Shown here piece by piece: positions 1-5,951 of a DNA stretch of 10,368 nt. A program made the translations under genes and the position numbers. The stretch is from Pseudomonadota bacterium (lineage in GTDB: Bacteria; Pseudomonadota; Gammaproteobacteria; Acidithiobacillales; Acidithiobacillaceae). The notes beneath the pieces are model-generated. The model worked only from the letters and a program-made list of their open reading frames with translations, searched no databases and was not told the origin of the DNA. Each line of letters opens with the position of its first letter. Within the stretch, counting starts at the first letter, position 1. The stretch covers positions 1 to 10,368 of the forward strand of contig JAKBXD010000065.1 of assembly GCA_021840785.1 (NCBI GenBank), given 5' to 3'.

Positions 1-2
1 CC

Positions 3-200
3 GAAAACAACACCAAGGAACAATTTGGCCTTGGCGATTTTGAAAGCGCCCATATGGACGCCATTCTCGACAGCCAGAACGCGCACAACCGCATCGCCGA
101 GAGGCTCTTGAAGGACAAGTCGGCCTTCGCGTCTTTTCAGAAGCTGATGGTGGATGTGGTTTATGATGCGTTTCGGGAGCGGGCGGGGAGGGGAGTATGA
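3..200 (+). CDS. hsdR: C-terminal end of a type I restriction endonuclease subunit R (HsdR-like), partial
   Basis: An open frame enters from the left edge and ends at TGA 198-200, giving 65 residues. It reads ENNTKEQFGLGDF near the start and AERLLKDKSAFASFQKLMVD later, and ends FRERAGRGV. The alternating hydrophobic, helical character and the 'eqFgLgdFesa..daildsqnaHn' pattern resemble the C-terminal helical domain of type I HsdR proteins, which contacts the methylase core; the nuclease and translocase domains would lie upstream of the window. This is recognition by eye of a short tail, so the family call is moderate and the gene symbol tentative. The next gene starts one base after this stop, so the two are probably co-transcribed. 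Confidence 0.6.
   Translation, partial: ENNTKEQFGLGDFESAHMDAILDSQNAHNRIAERLLKDKSAFASFQKLMVDVVYDAFRERAGRGV
187..196 (+). promoter_or_regulatory. Ribosome binding site deciding the start at 202
   Basis: The sequence GGGAGGGGAG lies inside the last codons of the HsdR-like gene, five bases before ATG 202. The alternative ATG at 154 has no comparable site and would overlap the preceding gene by 47 bases. Confidence 0.6.
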
Positions 201-201
201 C

Positions 202-993
202 ATGTTCGTGCCAGCTTGGATGATGAGTCAGAAATACGCGGTCCTTGCGGATTGGGCCGCGGCCTTCGGGACCCTGCTCGCGTCTGGCGTTGCGTTGTGG
301 GTGGCAACAATTGGCAATAAGCGCGAGGAATGGAAGCAGCGCCGCAACGACTCAATACTGGGAGCCATAATAATTGGGTCGCTTCTGGAGGAAGTGCGCA
401 CCGGTCATGCAATTATGGTAAGAATAAAGAAAGGAATCAACGCGGACTCGGAGCTTGTGGCACAATGTTTGCATGGAATCGCTCGGTTGAGGACTTCTCC
501 GGGCGTTACGGAAACCCAATTGGGCAGTGTGTCTGGAGAAATACATAAAGAAGATTCGACAGAATCCGTAGCGGCATCCGGGGCAGTCATAGTTCCAGCG
601 CGACAGGAAAATGAGTCAAATCGAGCAACAAATGGAGACGTGTTGCAATTGCTGCCTGGCGCTAGTTGGGAGGGTGCCGAGACCATCCCGAGTAACGTGC
701 TGTTGCGAATCATTGCGACGGACTCCGGTTGTGCTGCCGATGAAGTTTCGGCCCGGGATGTTCGTGTCCATTGCAAGAACTACTTTGTTCATATACGAGA
801 AAACGTTAACGCCCACATTCTGAAGATGGAGAGTGGGAACTGGCCGCTTTGGGAGGAGGGGGAATTGCAAAAATTGCTGGCGAATGGTCCCGACGGTGAC
901 GATTACATAGGTGCTACTGGGAAAGTGATAGCGATATTAGAAGCAGCGCGTGAGAGCCTCAAGAAGAATGCCGCAAAGAAATTTCCAAAATGA
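202..993 (+). CDS. Single-pass membrane protein of unknown function, linked to the restriction gene
   Basis: This 263-residue protein is not recognised as a named family. The ATG at 202 is chosen over the upstream ATG at 154 because it lies one base after the preceding stop and has a purine-rich ribosome site (GGGAGGGGAG, 187-196). Residues about 15-35 (VLADWAAAFGTLLASGVALW) form one membrane segment, followed by a strongly basic stretch (NKREEWKQRR), which predicts a cytoplasmic C-terminal body. The middle (about residues 105-140) is polar and low in hydrophobics, so it is probably a linker. After it comes a more ordered block containing 'ASWEGAETIPSNVLLRII', and the C-terminus is helical and lysine-rich. 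The tight spacing to the HsdR-like gene suggests an accessory role in a defence locus; this is inference from position only. A cytosolic enzyme motif is not visible. Confidence 0.75.
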   Translation: MFVPAWMMSQKYAVLADWAAAFGTLLASGVALWVATIGNKREEWKQRRNDSILGAIIIGSLLEEVRTGHAIMVRIKKGINADSELVAQCLHGIARLRTSPGVTETQLGSVSGEIHKEDSTESVAASGAVIVPARQENESNRATNGDVLQLLPGASWEGAETIPSNVLLRIIATDSGCAADEVSARDVRVHCKNYFVHIRENVNAHILKMESGNWPLWEEGELQKLLANGPDGDDYIGATGKVIAILEAARESLKKNAAKKFPK

Positions 994-1052
994 GGCGTGA
1001 CAAGGGCGAGCCTTATGACCTACGCCCCCTCACAGAAGAGATAGATTAGCCC

Positions 1053-1760
1053 ATGCCTTCACGCGACAAGCTATCGAAAATCGCCACGACCGCTGCTTTA
1101 TATCGCCACGTGGCGCACAGCCATTTTCACCTAGCCGGCATTGCCGCGCTTCTTCTTGTGGTCGCTACGTTCGTTTTGGCTTACTTCACTTATCGGCTGG
1201 CGCATGCAACGAAGGAAGTTGTCGACCAGAACAAAAGCCTTCTGGAGAAGGAGGACCGTCACCACATGGACAATCTCCGGCCATACTGCGTTTTGGAGGT
1301 AATAGACTACGATGTGCACGCCTGGGAATCTTGGCTTTTCGCCGCCAAGGATATCATTCCACTAAAATCCATGCAATTTTGTGTTATGCTGAACTGCCGC
1401 ATTACAAACAAGGGCCTTGGTGCCGCCTTCAATATAAGAATCGGAGCGGATGGCGGCGCCGAGCCTTGCGAAGCGCAACACATACTTGGTTGCCTCGAAG
1501 CCGGGGGACATTTTTCCATTAGCCAACCGGGTTATAAAACCAAGGAAATGGTTCCGTTATTTTTATCTAGGTCCCAACTGCAGGGAGATAAGAAGCCTGA
1601 CATAAAGGTCTACCTTGAGTATAGCGACATGTTTGGTAGGCGGTGGCGCTCGGACCATACCGAAGTCGACCCAGGTTTCTTGCGCGTTGAGTTTACTTCA
1701 CTCAATAACCAACCGATTCTCGTTGGGCCAGCCGAAAGCTGCCGCAAGAGATACCCATGA
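1053..1760 (+). CDS. Membrane-anchored protein with a C-terminal beta-rich domain, function unknown
   Basis: The protein has 235 residues. A basic N-terminus with several histidines is followed by one membrane helix at about residues 28-48 (AGIAALLLVVATFVLAYFTY) and a short charged coiled-coil-like stretch (ATKEVVDQNKSLLEKEDRHH). The C-terminal part begins 'NLRPYCVLEV' and contains 'CRITNKGLGAAFNIRIG', an 'LEAGGHFSI' segment and 'LEYSDMFGRRWRSDH'. This layout (helix, short coil, then RPy..., N.G.g.A.nv.i, G..., Y.D.FGR) is common among uncharacterised bacterial membrane proteins and suggests an immunoglobulin-like beta sandwich in the cytoplasm. It lies 59 bases after the previous gene on the same strand, with only a weak ribosome site (AGAAGAGATAG). 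Function is not known; the company of a restriction gene suggests defence, as inference. Confidence 0.75.
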   Translation: MPSRDKLSKIATTAALYRHVAHSHFHLAGIAALLLVVATFVLAYFTYRLAHATKEVVDQNKSLLEKEDRHHMDNLRPYCVLEVIDYDVHAWESWLFAAKDIIPLKSMQFCVMLNCRITNKGLGAAFNIRIGADGGAEPCEAQHILGCLEAGGHFSISQPGYKTKEMVPLFLSRSQLQGDKKPDIKVYLEYSDMFGRRWRSDHTEVDPGFLRVEFTSLNNQPILVGPAESCRKRYP

Positions 1761-1840
1761 GGGCTCGGAAAAAAGAGAAGAGGTCCGTGGGGAGCGCAAT
1801 GATGGCCTCGAGCCATAGGCAGGAACGTGTGCCGCCTGCT

Positions 1841-2125
1841 CTACTTCTGCGCCGGCGGCCATTGCCGGGCCGCGTGCAAAATGCGGAGAATACGCACCGT
1901 GTCGCCGACCACGTCATAAATCACAATGTAATTTGCGTGGGCCACCAATTCGCGCGTACCGGTGACACGACCAAGCCGGCCAATGTCCGGGTGCGTGGCC
2001 AACTGACGAACTCTCCTCGAGAAAGCCGTATCGAGCGCGAGCGCCGCGGCAGGGTTATCTTGGGCAATATAGGCGCGGATGGCGCTGCGGTCGATGTGCG
2101 CAAGACGTGTCCAGATGAGTCTCAC
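1841..2125 (-). CDS. RelE/ParE-family type II toxin
   Basis: The protein has 94 residues, the usual size for this family. It begins with GTG (reverse complement of 2123-2125), which overlaps the antitoxin stop in the string GTGA, so translation is probably coupled. Family features are visible: an N-terminal strand (MRLIWT), helices with 'AIRAYIAQDNPAAALAL' and 'RRVRQLATHPDIGRLGR', then the beta-sheet core 'TRELVAHANYIVIYDV' and the closing 'VRILRILHAARQWP', matching the common 'YxvxYxv...i.iLrvlHaaRdw' ending. RelE relatives cleave mRNA in the ribosome and ParE relatives poison DNA gyrase; the sequence alone does not tell which. It is convergent with the membrane-protein gene ending at 1760. 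Confidence 0.88.
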   Translation of the reverse strand: MRLIWTRLAHIDRSAIRAYIAQDNPAAALALDTAFSRRVRQLATHPDIGRLGRVTGTRELVAHANYIVIYDVVGDTVRILRILHAARQWPPAQK

Positions 2126-2412
2126 AAGGTCGAGCGGGTGCGCTTACGCCGTGTCTCGATGCGCCAGGCCTTGGCGTCGGCCTCGACGTCCGCGGCTGCC
2201 ACTGTATCCCCGACATTGGCGGCCTTAAGGCCGGCCTGTACCGAGCGGCGGAACCAAGCCTCATGCGCAGCGGCCTCCTCTTGCGTGCGGATGAAGTCGC
2301 GCATGAAGTCGCGTAGAAGCTGTGCGCCGCTGCGGTCGCGGTTCTTTGCGGCTGCGGCAAACGCGTCTTTCAGGGCCTCGTCGACCCGGAAGGTAAACGT
2401 GGTCTCGCTCAT
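2122..2412 (-). CDS. Ribbon-helix-helix antitoxin (RelB/DinJ or CopG-like)
   Basis: The chosen ATG (reverse complement of 2410-2412) gives 96 residues starting MSETTFTFRVDEALKDAF. It has an AGGA ribosome site a few bases upstream, whereas the longer open frame back to 2481 begins with unrelated sequence. The 'TFTFRVDEALKDAF' strand followed by 'RDRSGAQLLRDFMRDFI' is a typical ribbon-helix-helix DNA-binding fold. The acidic and alanine-rich C-terminal half (HEAWFRRSVQAGLKAAN...) would be the toxin-wrapping tail. By family precedent it neutralises the toxin encoded just downstream and represses its own promoter. An 8-bp palindrome AGTGCACT (2440-2447) lies just upstream and could be part of the operator, but I see no convincing -35/-10 pair. 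Confidence 0.85.
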   Translation of the reverse strand: MSETTFTFRVDEALKDAFAAAAKNRDRSGAQLLRDFMRDFIRTQEEAAAHEAWFRRSVQAGLKAANVGDTVAAADVEADAKAWRIETRRKRTRSTL

Positions 2413-2672
2413 GGTGTCATCCTGGCGTGTTATTATGTGAGTGCACTGTAACACATCCACGCAGACCATGCCAGCGCTCATCTTGGCGACGGGCGCGGTT
2501 AACGGGATACAGGCTCGCCCGGGTGGCGCACGGCGCGGCGTCCGTTGTGGTGTGGATTCTGTGTGTTATGAGCACCAAAGAAGGGGGGGGCGACCTCGGC
2601 AAACTCGACGGTATAGACGATAACGGTGTGGAACCAGTCCATTTTCGGGGTTCTCTATAAATCTCACTTGCC
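2413..2672. other. Apparently gene-free stretch between the antitoxin and the metal sensor gene
   Basis: I find no convincing gene here. A 47-codon minus-strand frame (2499-2642, starting MDWFHTVIVYTVEF) has a hydrophobic beginning but then becomes proline-, histidine- and arginine-rich, and it has no good ribosome site. A run of eight G occurs at 2583-2590. The stretch could be the remnant of a lost gene or mobile element end. The AGTGCACT palindrome near 2440 probably belongs to the antitoxin control region. Confidence 0.5.
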
Positions 2673-3050
2673 CTAAGAGGCCGCTTGGTCTTCAAGGAAA
2701 ACGCGACCTTCTTGTAATATTTGGCACAAGGTATCGGGGGACAGCTGGTAGTACACCATCTTGCCGTCGTTACGCATATGCAGTAAGCCTCGATCATGCA
2801 GGGCTCGGAGTTGATGGGATGTGCCCGCGATACTGAGACCGAGGACCTGCGCTACGTCGCAGACACATAATTCCTCATGTGCCAAAGCCAGCAGAATACG
2901 AAGACGCGTGCGATTGCCGAGTATCTCGAAGACGCGTGCGAATTGTGCAATGCGTGCTTCTTCCTTTGTGATGCGGTCACGAATTCCCGCCACTTTTTCG
3001 GGTTCGAAACAGCGGATACGACAACGAGGAGCAGCGCTTGATTTTCTCAT
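2673..3050 (-). CDS. ArsR/SmtB-family metal-sensing repressor, CadC type
   Basis: The protein has 125 residues from ATG 3050, the only start after the promoter that keeps the N-terminal cysteine pair. It carries Cys10 and Cys14 in 'RCRIRCFEPEKV', and Cys62 and Cys64 in 'ELCVCDVAQVL', the metal-binding alpha-3 helix. This is the four-cysteine (alpha3N) arrangement of Staphylococcus CadC (Cys7, Cys11, Cys58, Cys60), which binds Cd(II), Pb(II) and Bi(III). The winged helix-turn-helix follows (LGLSIAGTSHQLRALHDRGLL, then the wing NDGKMVYYQL). The second, C-terminal zinc site of CadC (Asp and His residues of helix alpha-5) does not appear conserved: that segment reads LSPDTLCQIL, with one extra cysteine (Cys109). 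It is divergent from the RND efflux operon and is its most likely repressor; metal binding would release DNA. Classical CadC usually pairs with a P-type ATPase. The symbol is left empty because the target differs. Confidence 0.9.
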   Translation of the reverse strand: MRKSSAAPRCRIRCFEPEKVAGIRDRITKEEARIAQFARVFEILGNRTRLRILLALAHEELCVCDVAQVLGLSIAGTSHQLRALHDRGLLHMRNDGKMVYYQLSPDTLCQILQEGRVFLEDQAAS

Positions 3051-3057
3051 TATCTTG

Positions 3058-3086
3058 AATATAATAACAAGGAACAAAGTTGTCAA
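3058..3086 (-). promoter_or_regulatory. Sigma-70 type promoter of the metal sensor gene
   Basis: On the minus strand a perfect -35 box TTGACA (complement of 3081-3086) is followed by exactly 17 bases and a -10 box TATATT (complement of 3058-3063). Only seven bases (CAAGATA) separate the -10 box from the ATG at 3050. Transcription should therefore start at or within a base or two of the start codon, leaving no room for a Shine-Dalgarno sequence. A weak inverted repeat, CTTG-N10-CAAG, spans the -10 box and is a possible operator half-site pair. Confidence 0.75.
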
Positions 3087-3094
3087 TACTGCAC

Positions 3095-3106
3095 TTTGGT
3101 ACCAAA
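3095..3106. repeat. Perfect 12-bp palindrome TTTGGTACCAAA, possible operator
   Basis: The palindrome is centred at 3100/3101, eight bases upstream of the sensor gene's -35 box. Its place between two divergent units makes an operator role plausible. It does not resemble the AT-rich CadC operator closely, so another regulator is possible. Confidence 0.4.
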
Positions 3107-3208
3107 ACCACCCGTTAAGTGACGTAAGGTGGCGCGGTGCGTTTCACAGGGTCGGCAGTATGGGAAACGCTATCTCTGGCGATCCACGGCTAAGGGTAAA
3201 CGGCCCAA

Positions 3209-3222
3209 TCGATATTTATCGA
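3209..3222. repeat. Perfect inverted repeat TCGATA-TT-TATCGA, possible operator
   Basis: Two 6-bp arms are separated by TT, about 120 bases before the channel gene. The AT-rich centre could double as a -10 region on either strand. I see no matching -35 box, so the role is open. Confidence 0.35.
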
Positions 3223-3261
3223 GCACAACGTAAAGCGGCGCAATCAGAGAGACAGTTTTTT

Positions 3262-3270
3262 AAGGAGAGG
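3262..3270 (+). promoter_or_regulatory. Strong Shine-Dalgarno sequence AAGGAGAGG upstream of the efflux operon
   Basis: The site is too far (60 bases or more) from the channel gene to serve it directly. Five bases after it a TTG at 3276 opens a 27-codon frame (3276-3359) that overlaps the beginning of the channel gene. This may be a leader peptide for translational coupling. Confidence 0.4.
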
Positions 3271-3275
3271 GCGTT

Positions 3276-3359
3276 TTGCGAAGGGCAGATGGTAATAACA
3301 TCGATCGTTTGCTCAACAAAAGAAGTTTAGTTGGGACCCTGGGTCGTGATAGCTACTAA
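3276..3359 (+). CDS. Possible 27-residue leader peptide overlapping the channel gene start
   Basis: The frame starts with TTG five bases after the best Shine-Dalgarno site of the region and reads MRRADGNNIDRLLNKRSLVG at its start. It stops at TAA 3357-3359, beyond both candidate starts (TTG 3331, GTG 3346) of the outer-membrane channel gene. Translation of it could deliver ribosomes to the channel gene, which has only weak ribosome sites of its own. The peptide resembles nothing I recognise and could be chance; confidence is low. Confidence 0.25.
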   Translation: MRRADGNNIDRLLNKRSLVGTLGRDSY

Positions 3360-4794
3360 GGGACAACCCGTACACGTCCTGTGGTTTCTAGGCGTCTTAT
3401 TTTTCTGTTTGGCTGTGAGCGGATGCGCCAGTTACCATCCACGAATACTGATGCCGTTGGTGACTGCAGCCAGTTTTGAGACGCGCAGCCTAGATAGTCC
3501 CCAATTAAAGACTTTCCTGACTCACTATCACCGACCGCCAAAGCAGTGGCCCAAGCAACATTGGGGGCTGTCGGATCTTGTCTTGGTGGCCCTTTATGAG
3601 AGTCCCGAGTTGGCAGTCCAGCGTGCCCAATGGCAGATAGCCCGCGCGCAGGTGATCACCGCAGGTCAGCGCCCCAATCCCCGCATCAGTCTTTTTTCCG
3701 AACACCATAGCATGGGTTTCAACGGGTTTTTGCCTTGGACATTTGGTTTTTCTCTCGATGTCCCTATTGAAACTGCAGGTAAGCGGGGTGATCGTATCCA
3801 GCAGGCGAGAGATCTTGCCTCGGCTGCGCGATTTGAGGTAGGAGAGCGCGCTTGGCAGGTGCGCACCCGTGTACGTCAACGATTCTTGGATCTGTTTAGG
3901 GCCATAGAGAAAGTCAAACTACTCAAGGCCGAAGTGGCGGTGCGCCGTCAAATAGTCGTACGGGTATCACAACGCGTCATAGCCGGCGAGAGTGCTACAT
4001 TGGCGTTAAACAGTGTCCAGTTCAATTTACAACGGACGCAGTTGGTATTAGCCACCGCCGAAGTGCACGCGGCCACGGCGCGCGTGGTATTGGCTCAGGC
4101 ACTGGGCCTACCGATGAAAGCGATCGCCGACACGCATTTCGATTTTGCGCGCCTAGAAACGTTTCCCACGTTACAGAATCTACACACGATAGCGATGGAA
4201 AAGAAGGCACTGCTTCACCGTCTCGATATTCGGCGTGCTTTGGCACACTATGCGGCCGCTGAGGCGGCACTCAAGCTCCAAATCGCCAATCAATATCCCA
4301 ACATCCATTTGGGCCCGGGATACGAATGGGAGGAGGGGGATAGTCGGTGGGGGCTGGGTTTAATGTCGATGCCCCTTCCTCTGCTGAACCAGAACCAGGG
4401 TCCCATTGCTGTTGCCAAAGCCCATGTGAGAGAGGAGGCAGCGCATTTTTTCGCTCTGCAGGCTCGAGTGATAGGGCAAGTCAGTCGGGCCGTTGTTAAT
4501 TACCGTGGCGCTCTACAAACATTCCATGGCGCGCAAGCGTTCTTTACAAATCAAATGCATTATCACCGCATGCTTGATCAGCAATTCGCGGTCGGTGCCA
4601 TCGGATCTGTCTCTAGGCTCGCAGGATGCTTGACATCCCTCGTAGTGGCCCAAAGACGGTTGGTCGCCTTGTATCACGCACAACAAGCCCTAGGGGTTCT
4701 GGAAAACGCCTTGCAGAGGCCTCTCACGAGGAATGCGTCTGTGACGTACGCGCGGCAAAAATTTCTGTCCGATGGTACGCGGGTGTGCCCATGA
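3331..4794 (+). CDS. Outer-membrane channel lipoprotein of an RND metal efflux system (TolC/CzcC-like)
   Basis: From TTG 3331 the protein has 487 residues; GTG 3346 is an equally possible start. The N-terminus is a lipoprotein signal: a hydrophobic core (LWFLGVLFFCLAVSGC) ends in a lipobox with the acylated cysteine at residue 32. The rest has the duplicated outer membrane efflux protein layout. Each half has long amphipathic helices ('SPELAVQRAQWQIARAQV', 'RTRVRQRFLDLFRAIEKVKL' and, in the second half, 'LDIRRALAHYAAAEAALKLQ') and membrane strand regions ('RPNPRISLFSEHHS', 'NQYPNIHLGPGYEW'). 'SLDVPIETAGKRGDRI' matches CzcC-type members. As a trimer it would form the outer-membrane exit duct for the pump encoded downstream. 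Its stop codon overlaps the adaptor start (ATGA, 4791-4794), so the genes are co-translated. Confidence 0.9.
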   Translation: MGPWVVIATKGQPVHVLWFLGVLFFCLAVSGCASYHPRILMPLVTAASFETRSLDSPQLKTFLTHYHRPPKQWPKQHWGLSDLVLVALYESPELAVQRAQWQIARAQVITAGQRPNPRISLFSEHHSMGFNGFLPWTFGFSLDVPIETAGKRGDRIQQARDLASAARFEVGERAWQVRTRVRQRFLDLFRAIEKVKLLKAEVAVRRQIVVRVSQRVIAGESATLALNSVQFNLQRTQLVLATAEVHAATARVVLAQALGLPMKAIADTHFDFARLETFPTLQNLHTIAMEKKALLHRLDIRRALAHYAAAEAALKLQIANQYPNIHLGPGYEWEEGDSRWGLGLMSMPLPLLNQNQGPIAVAKAHVREEAAHFFALQARVIGQVSRAVVNYRGALQTFHGAQAFFTNQMHYHRMLDQQFAVGAIGSVSRLAGCLTSLVVAQRRLVALYHAQQALGVLENALQRPLTRNASVTYARQKFLSDGTRVCP

Positions 4795-5909
4795 AGCGTA
4801 ATTGGGTGATAGTCGGTTTATTGACTGTATCGTTATTTATAGCTTTTCTTGTTCGGCTGAGCGTGAGAGGGAACTCTGAATATTTGGATGTTCATAAGGC
4901 GAACTCTGGGCACGAGTTACCGCAAACGATCATGGCGCACGGTCTGCGGGTTGTAGTTTTGGGTACTGCGCTACAGAGGCAGGCGGGTATTCGAACACAA
5001 GTGCTGGCATCTGCACCGTACCGGCCAATGGTCCGTGCCTACGGGATGATTCTTGATTTGCAACCGCTTCTGGCGTTGCGTACGCAGTATGCCGCTGCTT
5101 TGGGTCGGGTTGGTGTGGCTCGTGCCGCCGTTACGGCAGCGCATGAGGAGTATGAACGGTTGCGCCTTTTAAATCGAGATGACCAAAATGTTTCCACTAA
5201 AAGCATGCAATCCGCGCAGGCCGCGTACCTGTCAGATCGGGCGCGCCTGACCGCTGCATTAGCCGATGCTACTAATCTGCGGCAGATAGCAATGGCCCAA
5301 TGGGGCGCCGTAGTGGTACGCACCATGCTGGGTCATGTGAGCGTTTCTGCCCATGCTTTATTTGATGGACAGGATGTACTGTTACTGGTCACTTTGCCTT
5401 TGGGCTTAGTGCTTCCTTCCGCACCGCCGGTTGTGACTGTTTTGAATGGTCGCCCGTCCACACCCATTGATGCTTGGTTTGTTTCCGCGTCGCCACAGAG
5501 TAATCCCGGTGTCCAAGGTGACACCTATTTTTATAGGATGCCAGCGCATCAAGTGCGTATCGGTATGCGGGTGGCGGTGGATGTGCCATTAGGGGGACCG
5601 ACACGGCAGGGGGTCGTGGTCCCGGACTCTGCGGTGCTGTGGTTTGCCAATAGCGCCTGGGTCTATCAGCAAATCAATGCGACGCGGTTTGTCCGGCAGA
5701 AACTATCCATGCAGGCCCCCGTTCCTGGTGGTTGGTTTGAAATGAATCTTCGATCGGGGCAGCAGATAGTGACCCAAGGTGCCGAATTGCTGCTATCTCA
5801 AGAATTGTTGACCCAATCGGCAAACGGCAAGGCGGGCGGCGGTGCGGCGGGACAAAACGGCCAAGAAGGTTCTGGCGACCATAGGGGAGCGGATGACGAT
5901 GATGATTAA
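4791..5909 (+). CDS. Periplasmic adaptor (membrane fusion protein) of the RND metal efflux system
   Basis: The ATG at 4791 overlaps the preceding stop by four bases and gives 372 residues beginning MKRNWVIVGLLTVSLF. The N-terminus is one membrane anchor (about residues 4-23) without a lipobox. It is followed by a lipoyl-like/beta-barrel part split by a helical hairpin at about 92-170 (LALRTQYAAALGRVGVARAA... and AQAAYLSDRARLTAALADA). The usual membrane-proximal 'GVVVPDSAVLWF' segment is at about 274-285. The protein bridges the RND pump and the outer-membrane channel. The C-terminal 30 residues are a Gly/Ala/Gln-rich linker ending HRGADDDDD, an acidic tail that could bind metal; this is unusual enough to note, though short acidic ends do occur in metal adaptors. 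No His- or Met-rich N-terminal metal-binding domain is present. Confidence 0.9.
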   Translation: MKRNWVIVGLLTVSLFIAFLVRLSVRGNSEYLDVHKANSGHELPQTIMAHGLRVVVLGTALQRQAGIRTQVLASAPYRPMVRAYGMILDLQPLLALRTQYAAALGRVGVARAAVTAAHEEYERLRLLNRDDQNVSTKSMQSAQAAYLSDRARLTAALADATNLRQIAMAQWGAVVVRTMLGHVSVSAHALFDGQDVLLLVTLPLGLVLPSAPPVVTVLNGRPSTPIDAWFVSASPQSNPGVQGDTYFYRMPAHQVRIGMRVAVDVPLGGPTRQGVVVPDSAVLWFANSAWVYQQINATRFVRQKLSMQAPVPGGWFEMNLRSGQQIVTQGAELLLSQELLTQSANGKAGGGAAGQNGQEGSGDHRGADDDDD

Positions 5910-5941
5910 GTCTGATTATCAGTCCAAGATTCGAGTCTTTT

Positions 5942-5945
5942 GAGG
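5942..5945 (+). promoter_or_regulatory. Ribosome binding site deciding the pump start
   Basis: GAGG lies six bases before ATG 5952. The alternative TTG at 5940 would overlap this site and add four residues before the MLKAIIRFSI start that is typical of the family. Confidence 0.55.
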
Positions 5946-5951
5946 CTGGCG

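Larger units (their letters stand above)
3087..3330. promoter_or_regulatory. Divergent control region between the metal sensor and the efflux operon
   Basis: This 244-base stretch must hold the promoter of the efflux operon, but I cannot pick a convincing -35/-10 pair on the + strand. It contains two perfect palindromes, listed separately: TTTGGTACCAAA at 3095-3106 and TCGATA-TT-TATCGA at 3209-3222. A strong Shine-Dalgarno sequence sits near its right end. A long + strand open frame through this region (2821-3330) is the shadow of the sensor gene and is not accepted as a gene. Confidence 0.55.

Noticed and set aside
154..201. N-terminal extension of the first membrane protein from ATG 154
   Set aside because: It overlaps the HsdR-like coding end, adds a Gly/Arg-rich segment, and ATG 202 has a strong ribosome site.
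1795..1815. Possible terminator hairpin ATGGC-CTCGA-GCCAT between convergent units
   Set aside because: The stem is only five base pairs and no T-run follows on either strand.
1757..2440. A 227-codon + strand frame overlapping the toxin-antitoxin pair
   Set aside because: It is the arginine/serine-rich antisense shadow of two genes with clear family signatures.
2821..3330. A 169-codon + strand frame ending just before the channel gene
   Set aside because: Half of it is antisense to the well-supported metal sensor gene, and its product is rich in Arg and Ser with no recognisable domain; the rest covers the control region.
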